Shown here one piece after another: positions 1-8,013 of a DNA stretch of 64,000 bases. The stretch spans positions 1-64,000 of the forward strand of contig CAMYLY010000012.1 of assembly GCA_947259405.1 (NCBI GenBank), written 5' to 3'. Both the position numbers and the translations under genes were made by a program. The notes under the pieces were generated by a model. The model was not told the origin of the DNA, made no database searches, and saw only the letters and a program-made list of their open reading frames with translations. The stretch comes from an uncultured Gemmatimonadales bacterium. GTDB lineage: Bacteria; Gemmatimonadota; Gemmatimonadetes; Gemmatimonadales; GWC2-71-9. Within the stretch, counting starts at the first letter, position 1. Each line of letters starts with the position of its first letter.

Positions 1-20
1 TTCGCTGATTGGGAGCATCT

Positions 21-94
21 GGCGGGGTAGCTCAGCCGGTTAGAGCAGCGGAATCATAATCCGCGTGTCGGGGGTTCGAGTCCCTCCCCCGCTA
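21..94 (+). tRNA. tRNA with CAT anticodon (elongator Met, or Ile2)
   Basis: A complete 74-nt cloverleaf can be folded. The acceptor arm GGCGGGG pairs with CCCCGCT, with G-U at the first pair. The D arm is GCTC/GAGC, the anticodon arm GCGGA/TCCGC, and the seven-base loop ATCATAA carries CAT. The T arm is GGGGG/CCCTC around TTCGAGT. The discriminator is A and no CCA is encoded. The three G-C pairs typical of initiator tRNA are absent from the anticodon stem, so this is an elongator Met tRNA or a tRNA-Ile2 whose C34 would be lysidinylated. Sequence alone cannot decide between them. An integrase relic lies about 100 bp downstream, so this is a likely integration target. Confidence 0.95.
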
Positions 95-194
95 TTCATA
101 AGTTGTTGTTCTCCCATGACATAGCATCACCAGATCCTTAGCCTCACCTAAACCACCAAATACCACAGGGACAACCACAGGGAGTGGTTGACCC

Positions 195-371
195 TCACGC
201 CGTCTCCAAGAACCGATCAGCCGCCGCCTTTGCCGCCTTCCGCGCCGTCAACACCTTCGAATACCGATGACTCATGCGGGGATCGGCGTGCCCCAAGTGA
301 ATTGATAGGTCCCGATCGGTGGCCCCACGGTCACCAGCGTATTGGGCCGAGATGTGCCGGAGGTCGTACAT
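195..371 (-). pseudogene. C-terminal relic of a tyrosine recombinase (integrase)
   Basis: The minus strand encodes 58 residues ending at a TGA at 197..195. They match the C-terminal catalytic block of phage-type tyrosine recombinases: DLRHISAQ holds the second Arg-x-x-His, LGHADPRMSHRYSK holds the His/Trp-like position and the nucleophilic Tyr, and a Lys/Ala-rich helix follows. The N-terminal three quarters are missing. An in-frame stop lies two codons upstream of the methionine at 371, and the plausible continuation (FSFGGLDA) is in another frame. The protein is therefore a truncated, frameshifted remnant. Its position just after a tRNA gene is the classic layout of a tRNA-targeted integrative element, now decayed. 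Confidence 0.8.
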
Positions 372-446
372 GCGTCAAGGCCGCCGAAGCTAAACCGGCT
401 TGGGTAGCCACTTCCCGTACGGAGGTCAAAGTCGCAACTTATCCCC

Positions 447-1022
447 ATGGCGCTAATCCACTGTCCCGAGTGTCAAAGGGATGTGTCGGACAGGGCATCA
501 CAGTGTCCACATTGCGGATGCCCGATTGAGGTAGAGAGCAAACAGCAGTCTATGGAATCCAACGTGGCTGCCTCCATTGACGACCAGGAGCTCTCTCGCG
601 CACGTGAAAGAATCAGAGGGCTCACGGACCGAGATCTTGGTGCGATGGCTGAGGAGGGATCCGGTCAGTGGTCTCCGGAAGCCTGGATCGCGATTCAAGA
701 AGAAGGTGCGCGGCGGGATCGTGTAAGAACCCGGCGGGGTCTACGTGATGTTAAGACGGATTCAGGAGCCGCTGAACCGTCCACAACTGGAAGCCCGACG
801 TTCCGAGTTGTCGGTGCGCTCCTATTCATATTGGGTGCAGCGGGGGTTGTGTACTTTCTCCAGTTCTTCGACACCTCAGTCCCGGCTTTCGGCGGGACCC
901 GCGTCAACAACCTCGGCCTTATGCAGGACAAACAGAATGGCTTGATGCTGGGAGCATTGGCGGCGGTAGTCGGGCTCGCACTGTTGTTATACGGGCAACA
1001 TCGCGGATCTAAAAGATCATGA
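447..1022 (+). CDS. Zinc-ribbon membrane protein, uncharacterised
   Basis: 191 residues. Residues about 5-27 form a zinc ribbon with two CPxC-type knuckles (CPECQ and CPHCGCPI). A charged helical stretch follows at about 45-95 with many Arg and Glu, and two hydrophobic segments near the C-terminus (about 121-144 and 166-183) are likely transmembrane helices separated by a short loop. This layout, a cytoplasmic zinc ribbon tethered to the membrane, is common among bacterial proteins of unknown role. The start codon has only a distant GGAGGT upstream, so initiation is uncertain. Base composition is less GC-rich than the rest of the window, consistent with belonging to the accessory segment after the integrase relic. 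Confidence 0.65.
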   Translation: MALIHCPECQRDVSDRASQCPHCGCPIEVESKQQSMESNVAASIDDQELSRARERIRGLTDRDLGAMAEEGSGQWSPEAWIAIQEEGARRDRVRTRRGLRDVKTDSGAAEPSTTGSPTFRVVGALLFILGAAGVVYFLQFFDTSVPAFGGTRVNNLGLMQDKQNGLMLGALAAVVGLALLLYGQHRGSKRS

Positions 1023-1561
1023 GAGTGGTCCGCGCACTGCCATTCACTTCGAGATACAAATAACGTCGTCCGATAGGTCACGCCTTCACAGTGCGTACTG
1101 GACATAGGCTCAAGGTATCCCCCCAGGGATTGACACGCTCAACTGAGATCCTTGCGAGTGGGGTTGGCTATCTAGACCTTCGGTGCGGGTACCTCGAAGC
1201 ATTTTGAGGGCGTTCAGGGCCAGCGAGGGCCGAGTGCGTGTTGTAGCTCGTCATTTCAAGTCGAATGAAGCCTTTTGATGACACCGGCGCGTGTCGCAGC
1301 TACCAGGTTTCCAAAACGAGCAAGTCCAGCTCCCTGGGATCGGAACTCTTGAGATTCTACGAGGCTTTATCGACGGAAACCTGGCGGATGAATAACGGTG
1401 TCGGACTTGACTGCTCGACCAGGACACCTGATCCGAGATACGACGCGATGGCAAAGCAATTTCCCGATTATCGCAAGACCATGCTTTCGTGCGATATCGA
1501 ATGATCAGAGCGTCCACGCAGGAGGGGGAATTCCGACGCGGACTGTGTGCTGCTGTTTCGC
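1023..1561. other. Gene-poor accessory stretch
   Basis: No convincing gene is seen in these 539 bases. The short open frames on both strands lack recognisable motifs, plausible ribosome binding sites and the codon bias of the neighbours. It is probably degraded accessory DNA between the zinc-ribbon gene and the convergent small membrane-protein gene. Confidence 0.5.
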
Positions 1562-1795
1562 CTAGTCTGGCCGCGTCGCGCTTGTTAGGTACTTGATCTC
1601 CCTAAGCTGGAGCGCGACGACAAACAGCAGCAAGATGGCTGCGTACTGCACAAGACGCGACGGAGGAATCCCGCTCAGGGCTGTCAGTGTGAACCCAAAC
1701 GCGTTGACCAGCTTCTCCAGGATCGCCAGACCGACCACAACAACCGATCCCAGAAACGCGATCCGACTCCCAATGCGACTGAGTTGATCGATCAT
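1562..1795 (-). CDS. Small two-helix membrane protein
   Basis: 77 residues with two strong hydrophobic helices (about 12-35 and 48-63), a short charged N-terminus and a charged tail. The family is not recognised. It lies 17 bp downstream of the lipoprotein gene on the same strand, so the two probably share a transcript. The spacer is a 7-nt tandem repeat that, read on the coding strand, gives GAGAGGTGAGAG and probably serves as the ribosome binding site. Function is unknown. Confidence 0.6.
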   Translation of the reverse strand: MIDQLSRIGSRIAFLGSVVVVGLAILEKLVNAFGFTLTALSGIPPSRLVQYAAILLLFVVALQLREIKYLTSATRPD

Positions 1796-1816
1796 CTCTC
1801 ACCTCTCACCTCTCAC
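1796..1816. repeat. 7-nt tandem repeat (ctctcac x3)
   Basis: Three perfect copies of ctctcac lie between two minus-strand genes and overlap the stop codon of the upstream one. On the coding strand they are purine-rich (gtgagag) and sit where a Shine-Dalgarno sequence is expected. It is one of several short tandem tracts at gene boundaries in this window. Confidence 0.8.
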
Positions 1817-2112
1817 TGTCGACGAATGACACCAACAGTGGTTGACAGCTGCTGCGTGCGTTCGTTGAATGTGACGATGCGGATGGTTCCGGTGTCGTCC
1901 TGCAGCCAGAGTTTTCTCAGGGTCGATTCGGGCTGTGCGAGCACCGCGATGAGGCTTCCCCACTCCGAAGGTATGCTCACTATGTCCACGAGCTGCTCGG
2001 CGGCGATGGCTCCACCATCGCCTGGGGCCGCTTGTTCCGGCAGTCTGGCACACCCCAGCGCCACAATTGGAAGACCTATCAGGAGCAAGCGTTTCGCTGC
2101 CTGACGCGGCAT
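1813..2112 (-). CDS. Small lipoprotein, unknown function
   Basis: 99 residues. The chosen ATG at 2112 is preceded by AGGAGG at the right distance, and the frame upstream of it looks non-coding. The N-terminus is a lipoprotein signal: charged MPRQAAKR, a hydrophobic core and the lipobox ALGC at about residue 20. The mature part contains a segment reading like a single beta-sandwich or propeller-like unit (LWLQDDTGTIRIVTFN). No known family is recognised. It is followed by the small membrane protein at 1562..1795. Confidence 0.65.
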   Translation of the reverse strand: MPRQAAKRLLLIGLPIVALGCARLPEQAAPGDGGAIAAEQLVDIVSIPSEWGSLIAVLAQPESTLRKLWLQDDTGTIRIVTFNERTQQLSTTVGVIRRQ

Positions 2113-2465
2113 AGTTCCTCCTGGTTGTGAGGAGACTGTATGAGTTGACTCGATCGATGTGATGGAAGCACGTACGGCGATGCCGGTGTACGTGTGAACT
2201 CCGACATTTGCCTCGTACCATGTCATGGGGATCCTCGTGTAGACTGAACTTGCCGCCCGGTCCGGGCCTTGTCAATACGACAACTCTGGATTGCGGGTGC
2301 GTGGATCCACTTCGCATGTCGACAGCATACACCTCTCTGAACGACCGCTGCTGTCACGCCCCCTCGGTTCGGGACGAGAGAGGGGGACCCGGTCCCAGGG
2401 ATCTCCCGTCGACTCTCTCTCTGGCATTCACGGGACAGCGCACGTAGGTTCTGCCATTCCCCTCG

Positions 2466-2990
2466 ATGGCGGTCGTCATGCGTCGCATGATCCGCACAGT
2501 CGTGTTGCTAGGATTCGCTGCCTGTCAGCCCGAGGGCACGCTCCTCACAGACGCTCAGAAGGCTGCCATTGCCGCCGAGGTCGATTCCGTTGCTGCCGAC
2601 TGGTGGGCCGCGTGGGCCGCTCTGGAGTACGACCGGGGCATGACGTTCTACGAGGACGCACCCGACGCCGTATGGGTCGAGAACGACCGGACCATCTACA
2701 CCGTCGCCGGGATGCATGAGGCGTGGGCCGACTGGGGAAAAGAGCGGAGCAAGCAGCAAATCGATTTCACCGACTCGCACACCATCGTCCTGGCGCCAGA
2801 TATCGTCTACACAATCCGCGAGCTGGACAATACCGTGACGGATACGGCTGGGACGGTCCTGCCAACGATCAGCAATATCGAGACGCTCGTCTGGGTCAAG
2901 CGCGATGGTGAATGGAAGGTGCTGTTGGGCCACGAGTCGACTCGGCAGAGGTCATGGCAGGACTTGCTGGACCTTGAGGCATCTCGATAG
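2466..2990 (+). CDS. NTF2/SnoaL-like (DUF4440-type) lipoprotein
   Basis: 174 residues. A short lipoprotein signal with LGFAAC is followed by a single domain with the pattern of SnoaL-like/DUF4440 proteins: a first helix rich in Trp and Ala (about 37-50), a YEDAPDAVWVEND segment, then antiparallel strands ending in WVKRDGEWKVLLGHEST. That final strand is very characteristic of DUF4440 nuclear-transport-factor-2 folds. Such proteins are small cone-shaped domains that bind or isomerise small ligands, and the ligand cannot be predicted here. Alternative starts lie 4 and 7 codons downstream. No operon partner is evident. Confidence 0.75.
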   Translation: MAVVMRRMIRTVVLLGFAACQPEGTLLTDAQKAAIAAEVDSVAADWWAAWAALEYDRGMTFYEDAPDAVWVENDRTIYTVAGMHEAWADWGKERSKQQIDFTDSHTIVLAPDIVYTIRELDNTVTDTAGTVLPTISNIETLVWVKRDGEWKVLLGHESTRQRSWQDLLDLEASR

Positions 2991-3090
2991 CATAACGCCA
3001 CGATTCACTCAGTCTCGGTGCCTACCGCCCGGTCCCGCGCAAGGCGGTTGCGTTATCGACGGCTGGTGAGTCAGGCCAACACGGGCAGCG

Positions 3091-3138
3091 GCCAAAAGGG
3101 AAGGGGAGGCCGATTGCGAATCCGACCTCCCCTTTGGC
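3091..3138 (+). terminator. Possible terminator hairpin after the DUF4440 gene
   Basis: A 9-bp perfect stem (aaggggagg / cctcccctt at 3101-3109 and 3126-3134) is flanked by a further GCCA/TGGC pairing, about 100 bp downstream of the DUF4440 stop. There is no U-run after the stem, so intrinsic termination would be weak. It could instead be an ordinary structured spacer. Confidence 0.35.
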
Positions 3139-3335
3139 TGCCAACTCGCGCGAGCAGTTCTAGGGTGCCTTCAGTGTGCCTAACTGATCGGCATTCAGTG
3201 TGACTCATCTGGAAGACGTTCCGACAAGAGAACTGAAGGCGGAGGTGGGGAACGAAGGGCGAAAACAGGCTTGCCGCGTACACGCCCGGTCGGACGTGAA
3301 AGTTGGAGATGCAGAGCTACAACATCACCATGCTA

Positions 3336-3521
3336 CTACAAGGCATCTTCGTTCCCGTGCGATGCGCCGGCTTGCCGTTGGCCCGTGTTTGTCTGGCACG
3401 CTGGGCAACGCTCCGCGATCGATAGAGGGTTCGCAACCGCATTCCCGCAAGTCTCGCATTTCTCTGATTTGAAATGATGGAAGCCAAGAACTTGTCGCAG
3501 ACGCTCGCTATTCGACGGCAC
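3336..3521 (-). CDS. Small Cys4 zinc-ribbon protein
   Basis: 61 residues starting at a GTG with TAGGAG five bases upstream. The centre contains CETCG and, 13 residues later, CPACQ, a CxxC-x13-CxxC arrangement expected for a zinc ribbon. The C-terminal tail is polar and probably disordered. No enzymatic domain is present. It may be a nucleic-acid or protein-binding zinc finger. It lies in the decayed accessory region, so it could also be a fragment of a longer protein. Confidence 0.5.
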   Translation of the reverse strand: MPSNSERLRQVLGFHHFKSEKCETCGNAVANPLSIAERCPACQTNTGQRQAGASHGNEDAL

Positions 3522-3660
3522 TGGGCTCCTAGGGCGGACATGAGTGGTGAGGGACGCAAAGTAGCTTGCCTATTAGCGAATAGAAAGGGGGGTAACCAAC
3601 TTGTGACCTGCGACCAAGATTCGGCGCACTGACTGGGTGTGAAGGGCAAGCCAGTTGAGC

Positions 3661-3804
3661 ATGTCCGTTTCCAGCGTAGAGGCCATCGAAGTCCCGAAAG
3701 CGAATGCGGGCATGATGATCGGGGGATTAGTCTTAGCGGCCGGGCTGATAGCCGTGATAGCCTTTCTGGCGACGTGCGACGACCTCGGTGGCGCAAAGTG
3801 CTGA
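3661..3804 (+). pseudogene. C-terminal remnant of a small membrane lipoprotein
   Basis: A 47-codon frame encodes SSVEAIEVPKANAG followed by a long hydrophobic helix (about residues 17-38) and a Cys-containing end (TCDDLGG). The pattern, a strand ending VEAIEV, then a glycine-rich membrane segment, then a Cys/Asp tail, resembles the C-terminal half of the small lipoproteins intact at 37416 and 17246. Just upstream, in another frame, GVKGKPVEHVR could be the preceding strand of the same protein, implying a one- or two-base frameshift. The call rests on pattern similarity only. A genuine tiny membrane protein starting at this ATG is the alternative. Confidence 0.35.
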
Positions 3805-4057
3805 TGCGCCTCGCGACCCAACGCTCGCGTTAGGCGTCGCGTGACGCTGCGCGCACCCATTCTCCAACACTCTTGTTGTGGGCACTCGTCGGAGTACGAG
3901 GAGCGACTGCCAACATTCAGTATTCAGCCGACTTACGTTTTCCGTAACTGGCCACTGTCTTTCCACCAAGCAATGCGTTGAGTGCACGTGCAAGAAAAGC
4001 AATCGGGCCGGCAAATGACTTGCGAGCAGCCTCGCAGGCCAGGCGCGTTCCTCTTCA

Positions 4058-4912
4058 CTACCACCGCGCCTCTCCGAGCAATTGGTCGATCGCTGCGGAC
4101 AGGTTGGCGGCGGCGTCTCGGTCGGCACGCCGGAATTGGAGACGAATCGTGCCAGCCTTGGTGCGCGGAACACCTTCGAGAAGCTTGATGTCGTTTACCT
4201 GCAACGTCAGCTTGGCGCCAAAGACGCCCCGTTTGAACCGTGCGACGGCAACATCCGAAAGTGGGACGATCAGGTCCGAGACACCGGAACGGTCCACGCC
4301 GAAAAACGTGGCGACCCGATCCAACGTCGTCTCCTTCTTCTCATATTGGATCACGAGGTCGGCACCTTCGACGTGTACCAGACCCTCCCATTCTGCCCCC
4401 TCCGGATCGTGGAATGTGAAGGCGACACGCGGCGAGACCGCCGCTGGTTCGGGCGCGAGATCCTCGACCGGTACCGGCGTGGCCGCAGTGGCCGGGTCGA
4501 AGTCGTCGTCCATAACCTCGAACACGAGCACGCATTCGACATCCCCGGCGTATTCGGGACCGATCACCACCTCCTCGCCGGGCTGCGTGTCGGCCAGACG
4601 ACTCTCGATCAACTGCGCCAATCGAAGCAGATCGTCCGAGCTTCCGTAGACGCTCGCATCATCGATTCCGGGGCGCTCCCACAGCCTGATCTGAAAGTCG
4701 CCATACGGACCTAATGGTAGAGGGCGGGCGTCAGGAGACCTCGCCGATGTCTCGACGTAGCGCGCGACGAGTCGGGCAAACCCGATCAGCCCGGATCGCG
4801 ACCCGTACAGACACCAGGAACGCCGGCCCAAGTCCAGCTCGTGGTAGAACCCAAGATGACGCCACTCCTCTCCGGTTACCGGTGTGATATCGCGCGGAGG
4901 ATACTTCGTCAT
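4058..4912 (-). CDS. Uncharacterised two-domain protein, paralog of 53577..54377
   Basis: 284 residues, no signal peptide or membrane helix, probably cytoplasmic. It aligns along its whole length with the product at 53577..54377. Shared blocks are LGFY near the N-terminus, GPYGDFQIRLWERPGIDD, VYGSSDDLLRLAQLIE, DVECVLVFEV with FDPA, a strand block FHDPEGAEWEGLVHVEG, and a C-terminal RRADRDAAANL helix. Residues 1-130 look like an alpha/beta domain; residues 165-284 look like an all-beta domain of PH-like character (EGLVHVEGADLVIQY). No characterised family is recognised. Its coding strand opposes the small frames around it, and its upstream neighbour is the broken gene at 5011..5495. Confidence 0.7.
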   Translation of the reverse strand: MTKYPPRDITPVTGEEWRHLGFYHELDLGRRSWCLYGSRSGLIGFARLVARYVETSARSPDARPLPLGPYGDFQIRLWERPGIDDASVYGSSDDLLRLAQLIESRLADTQPGEEVVIGPEYAGDVECVLVFEVMDDDFDPATAATPVPVEDLAPEPAAVSPRVAFTFHDPEGAEWEGLVHVEGADLVIQYEKKETTLDRVATFFGVDRSGVSDLIVPLSDVAVARFKRGVFGAKLTLQVNDIKLLEGVPRTKAGTIRLQFRRADRDAAANLSAAIDQLLGEARW

Positions 4913-5010
4913 CTCTCGCTATAGGCCTCGGGACGAACTTCCGTTGGAAAACCCAACCGCCCTCCGGCGCTTCGCTCGCCCACGATTTGGGAACTGAAGT
5001 CCAACGTCGC

Positions 5011-5495
5011 TCACCAACTCGCGAGGTCGTAGGCCTGAATGGGCACGTCCATATGTTCTTCGAACAATTGGAAGCGCCGCTGCTCCTCAGCCTCGAAGGT
5101 TTCGCGGTCGGGGTACAGTTCTCGGATGATCGCTTCCCTGAGCTCGACATCCGGATTGTGGGCGACCTCAACGTTCCTGTAAACGATCGTGAAGCGAAAA
5201 TCCCACCGCCCGCCCTCGCCGGCGTGGTAACGAGGACTTACTGCGTGCATTTCCAGGATGGAGCCGTGCTCCTGGAGCCTCCTCAGAATCGGATAGTGAT
5301 TTCTTCGGTGAGAAATTCGGGGAAGTGACCCCATCGGATCTTGTAGTAGTAATCGACGGCGAATGGTTCGTCAGCTTGTTCTGTCCCGTCGGGCAATGCT
5401 GCACGCAACGGCACGATTGCCATGATAGTGAGTGCCAGCAACGACGTGGCTCCAAGTACGGTTGCCATACGCCGCCTCTTTCCACTCGTAGTCAT
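5011..5495 (-). pseudogene. Frameshifted secreted NIPSNAP/EthD-like protein gene
   Basis: An ATG at 5495 preceded by GGAGGTG begins a frame with a basic N-terminus, a signal-like helix (TSLLALTIMAIVPLRAA) and the motif DYYYKIRWGHFPEFL. That frame then runs into a stop at about 5283. A second frame picks up at about 5300 with RNHYPILRRLQEHG and continues through GRWDFRFTIVYRNVE to a stop at 5011. The two halves join into one secreted protein of about 160 residues whose core (YYYKIRWG..., NHYPIL) recurs in bacterial dimeric alpha/beta-barrel proteins. The break lies around 5300-5312 and is not a multiple of three. An assembly error in an A-rich stretch is an alternative to real decay. Confidence 0.6.
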
Positions 5496-5808
5496 TCTCC
5501 ACCTCCGGTATCCAAGTCCAAACGTTACGTATCCTTTTAACATGAGCGTTGGCGCCATCGGGCGCGAGCGTACACGTATCATGACCCCCTCTTGAATTCA
5601 CGCAGCGGATGGCGACAACCTGCGAGCGCGGGGATCCCTTATTACGTTTGACGGGCACCGGAATTGCAGGAAGACGCAGCACCGGTCGGGGGAATCATGT
5701 ACCGGACCTGTCTGGAAGGCTGCAGTTTTCCTCTGCACACGTAGATATTGATGGTAGGGCCCGGGTCGGAGGGCACGAAGAAGCATCTCACGGAGGCAGA
5801 TTATCGTC
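5496..5808. other. Intergenic region upstream of the aminomutase operon
   Basis: 313 bases separate two divergent units. The promoter of the aminomutase operon should lie here. I found no convincing sigma-70 pair, riboswitch fold or operator palindrome by eye. The last 15 bases contain a purine-rich segment (acggaggcag) that can act as the ribosome binding site for the gene at 5809. Confidence 0.4.
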
Positions 5809-7275
5809 ATGAGTACCGCGGAAAAATACGTCCCGTCAGCCCGTGCACAGGCCTTCCTCGATACGGTCGAAAGCCCCAAGTACGAACGTCGGAACGTGAA
5901 CGGGATCAAGCCGTTCCTGGACGACCGCGTCCCGGACGACATGCGCGGGTTCTATTCGCCAGGAGAGCTCGAGGCACTGCGCGCCCTGATGGGCACCGAA
6001 CGGGACGTCGAGGCGCGCATGCCGGTGAAGATGACCCGGCACTACTTCGAAATGGCGCAGCAGAGTCCGCATCTCAGGCGGTTGGTCAAAGCGAACCCCG
6101 ACGAAACGAAGAGCCTCTCTGGCTCGGAAGACCCCGGGTATCAGATGGACTACAGCCCAGTCGAGGGGTTGCTCCACAAGTACGAGATCGGCCTGCTGTA
6201 TGTCACCTCGACGTGTTCGGCCCACTGTCGATTCTGCTACCGGGAGGAGTTGATCAGCCGCAAGGAAATCGAGCGGCAAGACGGGACCGTTGCCAAGAAG
6301 GGTCTCGCCAAGATCGAGGACGTCACGGCGTATGTCCGCGAGTACAACCGAATTGTGGATGCCAACGGCGGCCTCCACCCGGAATCGGGCCGCGAGCGGC
6401 TGCGCGAGATCCTGCTGTCCGGCGGAGACCCGATGGTGCTGCCGAACAAAAAGCTCGCGGAGTGGCTTTCTGCCCTCGCCGAGGTCGACATCGAATCGAT
6501 TCGGATCGGGACGAAGGAAATGGCGTTCTTCCCGGATCGATTCGACGATACGTTCCTGACCATGCTCCGGAAGTTTCATGCGACCTACCCGGACGTGGGC
6601 CTTCGCCTCATGGTGCATTTCAATCACCCCGATGAGTTCCTTGTGAGAGACCCCCACGGGGGGTACGTCGAAAACTCCAACGGATCGCTCAGGTGGAACG
6701 ATGCGGCGAAGCGTGCCATGGAGGGCGTCAAAGACCTCGGATGGGTGAGTGTCGAGAATCAATCGCCCATCATCAAGGGCATCAATGATGATCCGGCGGC
6801 GCTGCGCATCATGCAGCGCGCACTGAAACGCGTAGGTGCCGAGAACCACTATTTCTTCTGCGGCCGTGACATCGTGGCCCACGAGGCGTTCAATGTGCCG
6901 ATCGAGACCGCATGGCAGACGTTGAACGAATCGCAGAAGGGGCTGTCGGGTGTGGAGACGCACGCCCGACTCTCGATCACGCACTACAAGGGCAAGACCG
7001 AGGTCGCCGCGGTGACGAACGGACCGCTTCCGGGCGTGCCGGGGACCGAACACGGTGTCGTGATCTTCAAGATCCTCCGGAATGCTCTGAGCGCGCCCGA
7101 TCGCGGTAAAGTGTGCATCGTGGCTCGCAACCCGGAAGCCATCTGGTTCGACGGTTACGAGGACCGCGTCATCTACGATGAGGCCGGGCTGTTCGACTAC
7201 GCGCGCGTGCCGGCCGCGAGCATGGCGTCCGCGGCGGTTGGGGCCAGTGCCGACGGCGGGTCGTCCGCCTCGTAG
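5809..7275 (+). CDS. KamA-family radical SAM aminomutase (lysine 2,3-aminomutase-like)
   Basis: 488 residues, cytoplasmic. The radical-SAM cluster motif CSAHCRFC (CxxxCxxC) sits near residue 138, preceded by GLLYVTSTCS. LLSGGDPMVLPNKKL near residue 203 matches the SAM-binding GGDP motif of the lysine 2,3-aminomutase family. A later HYKGKTEV segment is a candidate for the PLP-binding lysine. Known members (LAM, glutamate 2,3-aminomutase, EpmB) move an alpha-amino group to the beta carbon using SAM, [4Fe-4S] and PLP. The substrate cannot be read from sequence. The gene leads an operon with CoA-transferase and class III aminotransferase genes, which favours a catabolic amino acid mutase over an EpmB role, since no EF-P gene is nearby. 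Confidence 0.85.
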   Translation: MSTAEKYVPSARAQAFLDTVESPKYERRNVNGIKPFLDDRVPDDMRGFYSPGELEALRALMGTERDVEARMPVKMTRHYFEMAQQSPHLRRLVKANPDETKSLSGSEDPGYQMDYSPVEGLLHKYEIGLLYVTSTCSAHCRFCYREELISRKEIERQDGTVAKKGLAKIEDVTAYVREYNRIVDANGGLHPESGRERLREILLSGGDPMVLPNKKLAEWLSALAEVDIESIRIGTKEMAFFPDRFDDTFLTMLRKFHATYPDVGLRLMVHFNHPDEFLVRDPHGGYVENSNGSLRWNDAAKRAMEGVKDLGWVSVENQSPIIKGINDDPAALRIMQRALKRVGAENHYFFCGRDIVAHEAFNVPIETAWQTLNESQKGLSGVETHARLSITHYKGKTEVAAVTNGPLPGVPGTEHGVVIFKILRNALSAPDRGKVCIVARNPEAIWFDGYEDRVIYDEAGLFDYARVPAASMASAAVGASADGGSSAS

Positions 7276-7302
7276 CGTCACGCGACCCCGGGGGCGAGTG
7301 CG

Positions 7303-8013
7303 GTGATCAACAAGGAAGTCTCGAGCGTTGCGGAAGCGGTCGCCGACATTCTCGACGGCGCGACAGTGATGATTGGGGGGTTCGGTGAAGCGGGAAGTCC
7401 GATCGAGCTCATCCACGCGCTCATCGACCAAGGCGCGACCAATCTCACGGTCGTCAACAACAACACGGGCACCGGTGAGGTCGGCCTGGCGGCACTCATC
7501 AAGGCGGGCCGCGTCTCGACAATGGTGTGCTCGTACCCGCGCTCCGCCAACTCCAAGGTCTTTCCCGAGCTTTACCGCAGTGGTCACACGGCGCTCGAAC
7601 TCGTGCCGCAGGGCACACTCGCCGAGCGGATTCGTGCCGGCGGCGCCGGGATTCCGGCGTTCTACACGCCAACGGCCGTGGGTACCCCGCTCGGAGAAGG
7701 GGTGGAGCGTCGCACGTTTGACGATCGTGACTATCTCCTGGTCCGCGGTCTCACGGCGGACGTCGCACTCATCAAGGGACGCGCCGCTGATCGTCACGGC
7801 AATGTCGTGTACAACAAGACCGCCAGGAACTTCAGCCCGCTCATGGCCATGGCCGCGAAGACGACGATCGTGCAGGCCGCCTCCGTGGTCCCGATCGGTG
7901 AGTTGGACCCTGAAGTCGTCGTGACGCCGGGCATCTTCGTGCACCGCGTCGTCGCGGTCCCCAACCCGGGTCACGAAGCCGAGCTGGTCGCGGCGGGGGT
8001 GTCGTACCCGTGA
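7303..8013 (+). CDS. 3-oxoacid CoA-transferase, subunit A
   Basis: 236 residues from a GTG start. It is a full-length family I CoA-transferase alpha subunit: VMIGGFGEAGSP is the glycine-rich N-terminal motif, followed by LTVVNNNTGTGE, SYPRSANSKVF, LVPQGTLAERIRAGGAGIP, FYTPTAVGTPLGEG and VVTPGIFVHRVV, all diagnostic of the SCOT/AtoD/PcaI group. With subunit B it transfers CoA from succinyl-CoA or acetyl-CoA to a 3-keto acid. It lies 27 bp after the aminomutase and overlaps subunit B by four bases (GTGA), indicating translational coupling. The acceptor could be acetoacetate, 3-oxoadipate or another beta-keto acid. The neighbouring aminomutase and aminotransferase suggest an amino-acid-derived one. 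Confidence 0.92.
   Translation: MINKEVSSVAEAVADILDGATVMIGGFGEAGSPIELIHALIDQGATNLTVVNNNTGTGEVGLAALIKAGRVSTMVCSYPRSANSKVFPELYRSGHTALELVPQGTLAERIRAGGAGIPAFYTPTAVGTPLGEGVERRTFDDRDYLLVRGLTADVALIKGRAADRHGNVVYNKTARNFSPLMAMAAKTTIVQAASVVPIGELDPEVVVTPGIFVHRVVAVPNPGHEAELVAAGVSYP

Noticed and set aside
188-529. A 113-codon plus-strand frame
   Set aside because: It overlaps the integrase relic on the other strand and has a Pro/Ser-rich, non-protein-like translation.
1265-1504. A 79-codon frame in the accessory gap
   Set aside because: No ribosome binding site, motif or codon bias; kept only as part of the gene-poor region.
5836-7974. A 712-codon open frame on the minus strand, opposite the aminomutase and CoA-transferase genes
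   Set aside because: It spans two well-supported plus-strand genes and the gap between them, and its translation shows no recognisable domain.
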